Source of the DNA: Actinomycetota bacterium
GTDB taxonomy: Bacteria > Actinomycetota > Thermoleophilia > Solirubrobacterales > Solirubrobacteraceae
Direction of reading: 5' to 3'
DNA: 8,583 nucleotides
Assembly (NCBI GenBank): GCA_019348435.1
Contig: JAHWJM010000093.1
Coordinates: 1 to 8,583 of the forward strand
The position numbers and the translations under genes were made by a program. This document shows positions 1-6,516 of the stretch, piece by piece. The notes beneath the pieces are model-generated. The model had not been told where the DNA came from. It did not search any database and was given only the letters and a program-made list of their open reading frames with translations. Each line of letters starts with the position of its first letter. Within the stretch, counting starts at the first letter, position 1.

Positions 1-1
1 C

Positions 2-151
2 CAGACCATCCTGGTCGGCATCGGGGGGTCGTTTCTCGGAGGAGCGGTGGGCTACTTCCTCCTGGGTGGGCGCTACGGCTTCCTCCTCGGCATCCTCGGC
101 GCCGCCCTGATCGTCTACCTCATCGAGCGCGGCCGCACCCCCGCCCGCTAG
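2..151 (+). CDS. GlsB/YeaQ/YmgE-type small membrane protein, 3' end only
   Basis: The frame is open from the window edge and ends with TAG at 149-151, giving the last 49 residues of a protein whose start lies outside the window. The visible part is a glycine-rich membrane segment (VGIGGSFLGGAVGYFLLGG), a short Arg/Tyr turn, a second hydrophobic helix (FLLGILGAALIVYLIE) and a short basic tail. The GIxGxxxGG pattern followed by a GAxxxxYL helix is typical of the GlsB/YeaQ/YmgE (transglycosylase-associated) family. These are roughly 80-90-residue inner-membrane proteins often linked to stress responses, with no firmly established reaction. The next gene starts 85 bp downstream on the same strand, so co-transcription is possible. 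The assignment rests on residue pattern alone; any small glycine-rich two-helix membrane protein would be the alternative. Confidence 0.62.
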   Translation, partial: QTILVGIGGSFLGGAVGYFLLGGRYGFLLGILGAALIVYLIERGRTPAR

Positions 152-236
152 CGCCACGCCCCTTGCCCTCGCGCTCCACTGAGCTCCGGCGCTCGCCGGC
201 CACCGCCATGTCCACCCCCCGGGAGCGCGCCCGCTG

Positions 237-929
237 ATGCGGGTGACCATCGTCGCCCTCCTGTTGGGCCTCGCCTCCGGCCTCGTGGCCCTCGTGGTCA
301 GGCGCCGGCTCCGGGACATCCCCCTGGCTCCCGTGCGCTGGCCGGCGCTGTTGGTCGTCGCCGTGCTCGTCTACCGGGCACCGGCGTGGCTCGACGCCTC
401 CGGTGCCCTGGCTCTCGGCCCTGTGCTCGCCGCCTACGCCGGCCTGGTCGTCTTCGCCGCCGCCAACCTGCGGCTGCGGGGGATGGCGGTCGTGCTGGTG
501 GGCCTGCTCTGCAACGCCGCCGTCCTGGTGGTCAACGGCGCCATGCCGGTGGACGAGGAAGCCGTGGTGGCGGCCGGCGTGGCCCGGGAGGAGGAACTGC
601 CCCGCATCGACCTCGAACCTCCCCGGAAATGGCGTGCACCCGAGCACCGCCTCGTCCTGCTCAGCGACATCATCCCCGTGCCCGCCCTGCGCGAGGTCGT
701 CTCCTTCGGCGACCTGATCCTGGCCGTCGGCCTGGCCAACCTCGTGTTCCGGCTGCTGCCGCCCCTCGTCGGGCCGCCGGCGCCGAGCCGGTCCAGGACG
801 AGCTGGGCGATGTTCGTCTTCAGGTCGCCCTCGCCGGAGGTGATGACGCCGCGCGCGGTGAGCAGCGAGTTGCCCACGATGACGCCGGCGCCCAGCTGCT
901 CGGCCTCGTTGCCGTCCGCGCCGCGGTAG
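237..929 (+). CDS. DUF5317-type membrane protein, C-terminus lost at a junction
   Basis: The ATG at 237 has a weak GGGAG at 221-225, 11 nt upstream. The 230-residue frame has two parts. Residues 1-~180 form a small integral membrane protein with hydrophobic helices near 4-20, 36-50, 58-78, 82-99 and 158-173. It carries the family-like motifs NGAMPVD (100-106), a KWRAPEHRL segment (131-139) and DIIPVPALREVVSFGDLIL (144-162), which I recognise as DUF5317. The function of that family is unknown. From about residue 180 (position ~776) the sequence turns into a Ser/Pro/Arg-rich tail with no membrane character. That tail is simply the antisense of the isomerase gene reading the other way, so the natural C-terminus, probably only a few residues beyond this point, is missing. 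The family assignment is from memory of its motifs; the breakpoint is seen directly in the sequence. Confidence 0.72.
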   Translation: MRVTIVALLLGLASGLVALVVRRRLRDIPLAPVRWPALLVVAVLVYRAPAWLDASGALALGPVLAAYAGLVVFAAANLRLRGMAVVLVGLLCNAAVLVVNGAMPVDEEAVVAAGVAREEELPRIDLEPPRKWRAPEHRLVLLSDIIPVPALREVVSFGDLILAVGLANLVFRLLPPLVGPPAPSRSRTSWAMFVFRSPSPEVMTPRAVSSELPTMTPAPSCSASLPSAPR

Positions 930-1807
930 TAGTAGGTCAGGCCGTCGAGGTCGAAGTCGCCGACGAGCCGGTCGAGGCCGGCCGCGACGCGCGCCGACCA
1001 CGCGAGCTGCTCGGGCGTGATCGGCCCCGCGATCGGGTCGCCGGACGGATCGGCGAACGCGAACATCGAGCGGATCTCGTCCTGCTTGACCGCGATCTCC
1101 TCCTCGGTGGCCGCCGCGGTCCGCACGGCGAGGTCGTCGATCTCGAGCACCTCGACATGCGCGCCGACCTGCGCGTGCACGGCCGTGAAGTCGGTGTACA
1201 TGTCGAGCATCCCGGGATACGTGTGCCCGAGGAAGCCGATGCGCGAGCGGCGCAGCGCGCGGGCGGCGCCGGCGGCGCGGACCCAGGCCGCGATCCTCGT
1301 CCATGCGCGCTCGTCGTCGTCGATCGTGCCCGCGACGGTGTCGTAGGGGATGCCGGCGCGCGTGCAGGCGCCGGCGATCTCCGGCACGCAGCAGGCGGCG
1401 CAGTTGGCGAGCCACTCACCGGTGTCGGTGTTGGCGTAGTCCAGCGTCGGCGTCGGTTGCAGGCCGAGCAGCACGACGGGGACGCCGGCCGCCTGCAGTG
1501 CCGGCAGGACCTGGCTCGAGGTGGCGTAGGTGACCGCGTGGCAGAAGAGCACGTCGACCTGCGCGCCGGCGAACAGGTCGCCCGCCGTGCGGGCCTTCGG
1601 CGCGGTGTCCACGAGCCCCGCGCTGACGACCTCCCCGCCGAGCTGCGCGATGCGCTCCTCCACCCGCCGCTGGTAGCCCTCGATGCGCTCCTTCAGGCCC
1701 GCGAACTGCGGCCAGTACGCCTCCAGCCCGATGCCGAGCGTCCCGACCCGCGCGCGAGGCGCGGGCCGGGTGCCGGCGACGACCGGGTCGATCGTCACAT
1801 CGACCAC
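434..1807 (-). CDS. L-fucose/L-arabinose isomerase-like protein, C-terminally truncated
   Basis: Recognisable protein runs from a GTG at 1807 (2 nt after the stop of the binding-protein gene; GTG at 1798 is an alternative) to position 773, about 345 residues. The frame then continues for about 112 meaningless residues, antisense to the DUF5317 gene, to a stop at 434. Family features in order are YWPQFAGLKERI (31-42), GLVDTAPKARTAGDLF (64-79), TYATSSQVLPALQ (93-105), LQPTPTLDY (116-124), WLANCAACCVPEIAGA (132-147), GHTYPGMLDMYTDFT (194-208), YYYRG (292-296) and GNSLLTARG then GEGDLKTNIAQ (312-335). These place it in the aldose/ketose isomerase fold of FucI and AraA, Mn-dependent cytosolic enzymes converting aldoses to ketoses. 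By comparison with E. coli AraA, Glu326 in GEGDLKT would be the first metal ligand. The later Glu and two His ligands lie beyond the break, so this protein should be inactive as it stands. The sugar cannot be named; gene order suggests a rhamnose-like deoxyhexose. Translation is probably coupled, as no good Shine-Dalgarno precedes either GTG. Confidence 0.82.
   Translation of the reverse strand: MVDVTIDPVVAGTRPAPRARVGTLGIGLEAYWPQFAGLKERIEGYQRRVEERIAQLGGEVVSAGLVDTAPKARTAGDLFAGAQVDVLFCHAVTYATSSQVLPALQAAGVPVVLLGLQPTPTLDYANTDTGEWLANCAACCVPEIAGACTRAGIPYDTVAGTIDDDERAWTRIAAWVRAAGAARALRRSRIGFLGHTYPGMLDMYTDFTAVHAQVGAHVEVLEIDDLAVRTAAATEEEIAVKQDEIRSMFAFADPSGDPIAGPITPEQLAWSARVAAGLDRLVGDFDLDGLTYYYRGADGNEAEQLGAGVIVGNSLLTARGVITSGEGDLKTNIAQLVLDRLGAGGPTRGGSSRNTRLARPTARIRSPKETTSRRAGTGMMSLSRTRRCSGARHFRGGSRSMRGSSSSRATPAATTASSSTGMAPLTTRTAALQSRPTSTTAIPRSRRLAAAKTTRPA
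771..784. other. left-hand junction: DUF5317 gene meets the isomerase gene
   Basis: Two convergent genes both lose their family sequence here. The plus-strand DUF5317 protein ends recognisably at LLPPLVGP (to ~776) and the minus-strand isomerase ends at DRLGAGG (to 773), just before the conserved continuation containing the second metal-binding Glu. There is no stop codon, intergenic space or terminator between them, as intact convergent genes would have. The join lies in a GC-only stretch (GCCGCCGGCGCC, 773-784), so the exact base cannot be fixed. Confidence 0.75.
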
Positions 1808-1809
1808 GA

Positions 1810-2868
1810 CTAGAAGTCGAACTCGTCGATGTTTTCCTTGTTGAACCGGGTCGGCGGGCCGAGGATGACCTCGCCGTTCTTGCCGACCGTGTGCTCGCCG
1901 AGCTTGCCGGACTTGAACTTCTCGCCCTCCTTGCCGGTGATGAGGTCCGAGGCCAGGGCCGCCCCTGCGTACGCCGCCAGGTAGCCGACGTCCGCGGGGT
2001 TCCACAGGGCGAACTCCGTGACCGTCCCGTCCTTGACGAACTTGCGCATCTGGTTCGGCGTGCCGAGCCCGGTCAGCGCGACCTCGCCCTTCTTGTCCGA
2101 CGACGACAGGTAGCGGGCGGCTGCCGAGATGCCGACGGTCGTGGGCGAGATGATGCCCTTGAGGTTGGGATAGGCCTGCAGCAGGCCCTGCGTCTCCTGG
2201 AAGGACTTCTGGTCGTCGTCGTCGCCGTAGGCGACCTTGACGAGCTTCATGTTCGGGTAGTTCTTCAGCTCCTCGCGCATGAACTTGATCCAGGTGTTCT
2301 GGTTCGTCGCGTTCGCCGTGGCCGAGAGGATCGCGATCTCGCCCTCTTCGCCGATCTGCTCGGCGAGGATCTTCACCTGGTCGCGGCCGATCTGCTCCGA
2401 CGAGGCCTGGTTGACGAAGATCTTGCGCGCGTCGGGCGCCACGTCGGAGTCGAAGGCGACGACGTCGATGCCGCGCTTGGCGGCGTTGCGCAGCGCCGGT
2501 GCGACGGCGTTGGGATCGTTGCCGGCGATCCCGAGCACGTCGGGCCGCTTCTGGATCGTCGAGTTGATCAGCGGAACCTGCGACGAGGCCGAGGCATCGG
2601 TCGGGCCGACGAGCTCGTGCGTGCCGCCGAGCTCCTTGACGGCCTCCTCGAAGCCGCCGTGCTCGATCTCCTCGTAGGGGTTGCCGAGCTGCTTGGGCAT
2701 CGAGACGAACTTCAAGCCGCGCTTGATCTCGCCGTCGCCGGCGGCAGCGGCCGTCGTGTTCGCGCCACCGGCGGTGGGCTCCTCGTCGTCGTCGCCGCAG
2801 GCGGCGAAGGCGAGCGTGAGCGCCAGCAGGGCGACGATGACCGCCCACGGCGTACGAATGCGCTCCAT
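1810..2868 (-). CDS. rhaS: RhaS-like sugar ABC transporter substrate-binding lipoprotein
   Basis: A 352-residue periplasmic-binding protein of the ribose-type (Peripla_BP_4) family. The N-terminus has basic residues, a hydrophobic stretch (about 9-22) and a lipobox-like FAAC with Cys24, followed by an acidic GDDDEE linker, so it is likely a membrane-anchored lipoprotein outside the cell. The mature domain has the pattern I associate with L-rhamnose-binding RhaS: LGNPYEEI (61-68), NDPNAVAPAL (117-126), FDSDVAPDARKIFVNQA (139-155), LSATANATNQNTWI (181-194), YGDDDDQKSFQETQGLLQAYP (214-234), ISPTTVG (240-246), GLGTPNQMRKFVKDGTVTEFALWNPAD (267-293) and FNKENIDEFDF at the end. The AI-2 binding protein LsrB shares the TPN(Q/V)MR and LW region and is the main alternative. 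However, the SDVAPDAR and ATANATNQNTW segments are RhaS-like, and a DeoR rather than a SorC-type regulator heads the operon. Start ATG has a strong AGGAGGAG 6 nt upstream. The gene lies 12 nt from the permease gene. Confidence 0.9.
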   Translation of the reverse strand: MERIRTPWAVIVALLALTLAFAACGDDDEEPTAGGANTTAAAAGDGEIKRGLKFVSMPKQLGNPYEEIEHGGFEEAVKELGGTHELVGPTDASASSQVPLINSTIQKRPDVLGIAGNDPNAVAPALRNAAKRGIDVVAFDSDVAPDARKIFVNQASSEQIGRDQVKILAEQIGEEGEIAILSATANATNQNTWIKFMREELKNYPNMKLVKVAYGDDDDQKSFQETQGLLQAYPNLKGIISPTTVGISAAARYLSSSDKKGEVALTGLGTPNQMRKFVKDGTVTEFALWNPADVGYLAAYAGAALASDLITGKEGEKFKSGKLGEHTVGKNGEVILGPPTRFNKENIDEFDF

Positions 2869-2874
2869 GTTGAA

Positions 2875-2882
2875 CTCCTCCT
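2875..2882 (-). promoter_or_regulatory. strong ribosome binding site of the rhaS-like gene
   Basis: The minus strand reads AGGAGGAG, then TTCAAC, then ATG. This is a near-perfect Shine-Dalgarno with 6-nt spacing, and it fixes the start at 2868. It overlaps the TAG stop of the upstream permease gene (2881-2883), so terminating ribosomes sit on the site. It is the strongest ribosome binding site in the operon at a usual spacing, which suits the high level of binding protein needed relative to the permeases. Confidence 0.8.
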
Positions 2883-3954
2883 ATTGCTGTGGCGCGTTCG
2901 GGGTGGCTGCCCGCCGCAACGGCCACTTGCCGCGACGAGTAGGTCTTGAGCCGCGCGCCTCGCGGGCGCGCCGGACGAGGTTCGGCCCGAGGACCGAGCC
3001 GATCAGCAGGGTCCCGATCACGATCTGGACCCAGTACGACGAGATGCCCTCGGCGAGCGTGAGCGACTTCTGGATCGCGCCGAGCAGGGCGAGTGCGAGG
3101 ACGACGCCGAGGATCGACCCCTTCCCGCCGAAGATCGAGACGCCGCCGAGCACGACGGCCGCGACCGCGACGAGCTCGAATCCCTGGCCGACGTTCGCCG
3201 CCGCCGTCGAGTTGCGCAGGCTGATGACGATGCCGGCGAGCGCGGCGACGGCACCGGACATCACGAAGAGCCACACCTTGATGCGCTTCACGCGCAGGCC
3301 CGAGAAGCGCGCGGCCTCGACGTTGGCGCCGATCGCGAACACGCTGCGGCCGAACGGCGTCGCGTGCAGCAGCACGCCGAACGCCACCGCGAGGATGGCG
3401 AAGAGGATCATCGTGTTCGGAATCGCCGTGCCCGCGAAGTTGCCGAACGCCAGGTCGGTCCAGGCGATCGGGAAGTCGGTCACCGACTCGTCGCCGATCA
3501 CGACGTAGGCGAGGCCGCGAAACAGCGCGAGCGTGCCGATCGTGACCGCCAGCGACGGAAGGCCCAGGTGCGTCACGAGAAAGCCGTTGAAGGCGCCGCA
3601 CAGCGCGCCGACGGCGATGCAGATCGGCATGATCAGCTCGAGCGGCAGGCCGGCGTTCCACAGCTCGGCCATGACGGCGCTCGACAGCGCGAGCACCGAG
3701 GCGACGGAGAGGTCGATCTCGGCGGCGACGACGACGAGCGCGAGCGCGAGCGCCATGAGCGCGACCTCGCTGAGGTCCAGCGACGCCGTCGTGAACGAGT
3801 CGGCCGTGAGGAACTCGCTCGACAGGCTCTGCCCGACGACGCAGGTCAGCAGGAACAGCGCGGCGACGAGCACCTCCCAGCGGCCGAGCAGCTCGCGCGC
3901 GCGAGCTGCGCCCGCCGGCTTCTCGGACCTCTCGATGACAGCTTCAGCCGGCAC
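2881..3954 (-). CDS. rhaQ: RhaQ-like sugar ABC transporter permease
   Basis: A 357-residue inner-membrane permease of the RbsC/BPD_transp_2 family, usual length for the family. Residues 1-25 are polar and cytoplasmic; about 8-10 hydrophobic segments follow (for example 27-42, 63-95, 108-130, 135-153, 181-196, 227-246, 261-276, 281-300 and 308-325). Family landmarks are LVVVAAEIDLSVASVLAL (73-90), GAFNGFLVTHLGLPSLAVTIGT (120-141), the cytoplasmic EAA-like loop FGRSVFAIGANVEAARFSGL (201-220) and GGVSIFGGKGS (270-280). AEIDLSVA together with VTIGTLALFRGLAYV and LLHATPFGRSVFAIG resembles rhizobial RhaQ rather than RbsC. The GTG start at 3954 is supported by AAGGAG at 3963-3968 with 8-nt spacing, and it overlaps the end of the preceding permease gene by 11 bp. 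It would form the transmembrane pore with the other permease. The C-terminal tail (326-357) is basic and cytoplasmic. Confidence 0.87.
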   Translation of the reverse strand: MPAEAVIERSEKPAGAARARELLGRWEVLVAALFLLTCVVGQSLSSEFLTADSFTTASLDLSEVALMALALALVVVAAEIDLSVASVLALSSAVMAELWNAGLPLELIMPICIAVGALCGAFNGFLVTHLGLPSLAVTIGTLALFRGLAYVVIGDESVTDFPIAWTDLAFGNFAGTAIPNTMILFAILAVAFGVLLHATPFGRSVFAIGANVEAARFSGLRVKRIKVWLFVMSGAVAALAGIVISLRNSTAAANVGQGFELVAVAAVVLGGVSIFGGKGSILGVVLALALLGAIQKSLTLAEGISSYWVQIVIGTLLIGSVLGPNLVRRAREARGSRPTRRGKWPLRRAATPNAPQQ

Positions 3955-5005
3955 GGCGCGAGCTCCTTTGTCGTAGGGCGGCCTCGAGCCGCAGGCCGAC
4001 GAAGCGGTCGATCGCGATCGCGAGCAGCAGCAGGCCGCCGATCGCCGCCATCTGCCAGAACGCGTCGACTCGCAGGACGATCAGCGCGGACGTGATCGAG
4101 CCGAGCAGCAGGGCGCCGAGGGCGGCGCCGTAGACGCTGCCGCTGCCGCCGAAGACCGCCACGCCGCCGACGACCGCGGCGGCCACGACCGTCAGCTCAT
4201 ACCCCGTTCCCGCGGTCGCGTCGACCGTGCCGAAGCGCGCGGTGAAGAGCACGCCGCCGAGGCCGGCGAGCGCGCCCGAGACGACGAACGCCGTGTTGAC
4301 GCGCCGGTCGCTGCGAACGCCGGCGAGGCGCGCGGCCTCCGGATTGGACCCGATCGCGTAGAACTCGCGCCCGGCTCGCAGGTCGCGCAGGCACTGCCCG
4401 ACGACGAGCACGACGACGAAGGCGAACAGCACGAGGATCGGGATGCCGACGATCGAGCTCGTGCCGAGGTTCAGGAACCGGTCGGGCAGCGTCTCCGCGT
4501 TGACCTGTCGGCCGTCCGTCCACAGGAAGGCGATGCCGCGGAAGATGTACAGCGTGCCGAGCGTCACGACGAGCGCCGGGACGCGGCCGTACGTCACGAG
4601 CACGCCGTTGAGCATCCCGCAGGCGCCGCCGAGCGCCATGCCGAGGACGATCACGAGCGGGATCGGCAGGTCGGGGTTGTTCGACAAGAGCGTCCCGGCC
4701 ATGAAGGCGGCGAGGCCGAGGATCGAGCCGACGGAGATGTCGATGTTGCGCGTGAGGATGACAAGCGTCTGGCCGACCGCGAGGATCGCGATGATCGACG
4801 CGTTGAGCGCGAGGTTGCGTAGCGAGCCGGCGCCGACGAAGCGGGGCTCGAGGATCCCGGTGACGAGGATCAGCAGGCCGAGCGCCAGCACGATCCCGAG
4901 CTCGCGGACGCGGAAGGCGAGCTCGGTCATGCGGCGCGCGCGCCCGCCGCCGCGCGCCGGCGCGGGCGCCGGCGTGGCGACGGCGGATTCCGCGGGGGTG
5001 TTCAT
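3944..5005 (-). CDS. rhaP: RhaP-like sugar ABC transporter permease
   Basis: A 353-residue permease of the RbsC/BPD_transp_2 family and the partner of the following permease. A proline/alanine/arginine-rich cytoplasmic leader (residues 1-35, encoded by very GC-rich DNA) precedes hydrophobic segments at about 36-52, 66-84, 92-107, 115-135, 143-162, 185-203, 238-256, 270-285, 292-311 and 316-333. Landmarks are GQTLVILTRNIDISVGSILGL (78-98), GMLNGVLVTYGRVPALVVTLGT (130-151), IFRGIAFLWTDGRQVN (154-169), REFYAIGSNPEAARLAGVRSDR (213-234) and GGVAVFGGSGS (280-290). TRNIDISVGS and the GGRQVNA-like segment match RhaP/LsrC-type permeases. The ATG at 5005 overlaps the ATPase stop as ATGA (5002-5005), implying translational coupling; an internal Met26 (MTELAF) would remove the odd leader and is an alternative start. 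It should act in the membrane with RhaQ, the ATPase and the binding protein. Confidence 0.87.
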   Translation of the reverse strand: MNTPAESAVATPAPAPARGGGRARRMTELAFRVRELGIVLALGLLILVTGILEPRFVGAGSLRNLALNASIIAILAVGQTLVILTRNIDISVGSILGLAAFMAGTLLSNNPDLPIPLVIVLGMALGGACGMLNGVLVTYGRVPALVVTLGTLYIFRGIAFLWTDGRQVNAETLPDRFLNLGTSSIVGIPILVLFAFVVVLVVGQCLRDLRAGREFYAIGSNPEAARLAGVRSDRRVNTAFVVSGALAGLGGVLFTARFGTVDATAGTGYELTVVAAAVVGGVAVFGGSGSVYGAALGALLLGSITSALIVLRVDAFWQMAAIGGLLLLAIAIDRFVGLRLEAALRQRSSRRAG

Positions 5006-6516
5006 GCCGCGAGCTCCAACTGACCCGTCGCCGCGCGCATGACCGACTCCTCGTCGGCCTCCTCGCGGCTCAGCTCGGCCGTGATCCGGCCCTCGTGCAT
5101 GACGAGCACGCGATCGGCCATGCCGAGCACCTCGGGGAGCTCCGAGGAGACCATCAGCACCGCGAGGCCCTTCTGGGCGAGCTCTGACAGCAACCGGTGG
5201 ACCTCGGCCTTCGTGCCGACGTCGATCCCGCGCGTCGGCTCGTCGACCATCAGCACCTTCGGGTGGGTGGCCAGCCACTTCGCCAGCACGACCTTCTGCT
5301 GGTTGCCGCCGGAGAGGAATCCGACGGGGTCGTCGAGGCGGTGGTACTTCAGCTGCAGGCGCTTGCTCCATTCGGCGGCCAGCGAGCGCTCGGATGGCGT
5401 GCGCAGCAGGCCGAACCGCGCGAGCGCCTTCAGTCGCGTCAAGGTCACGTTGCGCTGGATCGAGTGATCCATGACGAGGCCCTGCTGGCGGCGGTCCTCG
5501 GGGACGAAGCCGATGCCGGCGCGCATCGCCGCGAGCGGCCGGCCGGGCGCGAGGCGCTCGCCCGCCACGTCGACGGTGCCCCCGTCGGGCTTGTCGATGC
5601 CGAAGATGGCGCGGGCGACCTCGCTGCGGCCGGCGCCGACGAGGCCTGCCAGCGCGACGATCTCGCCGGCGCGGACCTCGAAGGAGACGTCCGTGAAGAC
5701 ACCCTCGCGCGTCAGGCGCTCGACGCGCAGCACGGTCGGGCCCGGCTCGCTGTCGAGCTTGGGGAACAGCGCGGTGAGCTCGCGGCCGACCATCCGGCGG
5801 ACGAGCTCGTCGGTGGTCAGGTCGGCGGTGTCGGCGTCGTGCACGACCTCGCCGTCGCGCATGACGGTCACCGTCGAGCAGATCGCGAAGACCTCCTCGA
5901 GGCGGTGGGAGATGAAGAGGATCGCCGCGCCGCGGTCGCGCAGCGCGCCGACGACGCCGAACAGGCGCTCGACCTCCGGGCCCGACAGGGCGGCGGTCGG
6001 CTCGTCCATGATCAGCACGCGCGCGTCGAAGCTCAGCGCCTTGGCGATCTCGACGATCTGCTGGTCGGCGATCGACAGGCCGCGGACGGGGCGTTCGGCG
6101 TCCAGTCGCACGCCGAGGCGGTCGAGCAGCCCCTGGACCTCCTCGTGCATCGCGGTGCGGTCGATGCGCCGGCCGCCCTTGAGCGGGTGGCGACCCATGA
6201 CGACGTTCTCGGCGACCGACAGGTCGGGGAAGAGCGTCGGCTCCTGGTAGATCACGGCGATGCCGGCGGCGCGGGCGTCGGGCGGCGCGTGGAAGTCGAC
6301 GACCTCGCCGTCGACGAGCATCTCGCCGCCGTCGCGCCGGATCACGCCCGCGAGCAGCTTGACGAGCGTCGACTTGCCGGCGCCGTTCTCGCCGACGAGC
6401 GCCCGGACCTCGCCGGGCCGCAGCGCGATCGTGCCGCGGCGCAGGGCACGCACCGCGCCGTAGGACTTCACCGCATCCCGCAACTCGAGGATCGGCGTGG
6501 GCGCGTCCGGGGTCAC
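5002..6516 (-). CDS. rhaT: RhaT-like sugar ABC transporter ATP-binding protein, two ATPase domains
   Basis: A 504-residue cytoplasmic ATPase of the RbsA/MglA type (two fused nucleotide-binding domains), full length for the family. Domain 1 has Walker A GENGAGKST (42-50), Q-loop Gln91, a variant signature LSIADQQIVEIAKAL (147-161), Walker B VLIMDEPTAAL (167-177) and switch His204. Domain 2 has a degenerate Walker A GLVGAGRSE (291-299) without the usual GKS/T, VPEDRRQQGLV (338-348), signature LSGGNQQKV (401-409) and Walker B VLMVDEPTRGID (421-432), with Ser instead of the switch His at VSSELPE (456-462). These asymmetric features are normal for carbohydrate-uptake ATPases, where only one site is fully catalytic. 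The GTG start at 6516 shares GTGA with the repressor stop, and GGAGGAGGT lies at 6520-6528. The rhamnose assignment comes from the neighbouring binding protein; the ATPase alone says only sugar importer. Confidence 0.9.
   Translation of the reverse strand: MTPDAPTPILELRDAVKSYGAVRALRRGTIALRPGEVRALVGENGAGKSTLVKLLAGVIRRDGGEMLVDGEVVDFHAPPDARAAGIAVIYQEPTLFPDLSVAENVVMGRHPLKGGRRIDRTAMHEEVQGLLDRLGVRLDAERPVRGLSIADQQIVEIAKALSFDARVLIMDEPTAALSGPEVERLFGVVGALRDRGAAILFISHRLEEVFAICSTVTVMRDGEVVHDADTADLTTDELVRRMVGRELTALFPKLDSEPGPTVLRVERLTREGVFTDVSFEVRAGEIVALAGLVGAGRSEVARAIFGIDKPDGGTVDVAGERLAPGRPLAAMRAGIGFVPEDRRQQGLVMDHSIQRNVTLTRLKALARFGLLRTPSERSLAAEWSKRLQLKYHRLDDPVGFLSGGNQQKVVLAKWLATHPKVLMVDEPTRGIDVGTKAEVHRLLSELAQKGLAVLMVSSELPEVLGMADRVLVMHEGRITAELSREEADEESVMRAATGQLELAA

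Noticed and set aside
208..237. Nine-codon minigene (MSTPRERAR, stop overlapping the DUF5317 ATG as TGATG) as a leader peptide
   Set aside because: There is no Shine-Dalgarno before its ATG and no attenuator-like hairpins or run of regulatory codons, so the overlap is probably chance.
291..299. Missing Lys-Ser/Thr in the second Walker A of the ATPase (ATPase numbering, residues 291-299) as a damaging mutation
   Set aside because: The GLVGAGRSE form is normal for the second domain of RbsA/MglA/RhaT-type ATPases.
120..1415. Long minus-strand open frame rich in Arg, His and Gly
   Set aside because: It spans the junction, is antisense to DUF5317 and out of frame with the isomerase, has no family motifs, and shows the Arg/Pro-rich composition of a shadow frame in GC-rich DNA.
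1810..6516. AI-2 (Lsr) uptake system instead of a sugar system
   Set aside because: The transporter families overlap, but the binding protein carries RhaS-like SDVAPDAR and ATANATNQNTW segments, the regulator is DeoR-type rather than SorC-type LsrR, and an aldose isomerase-like gene follows.
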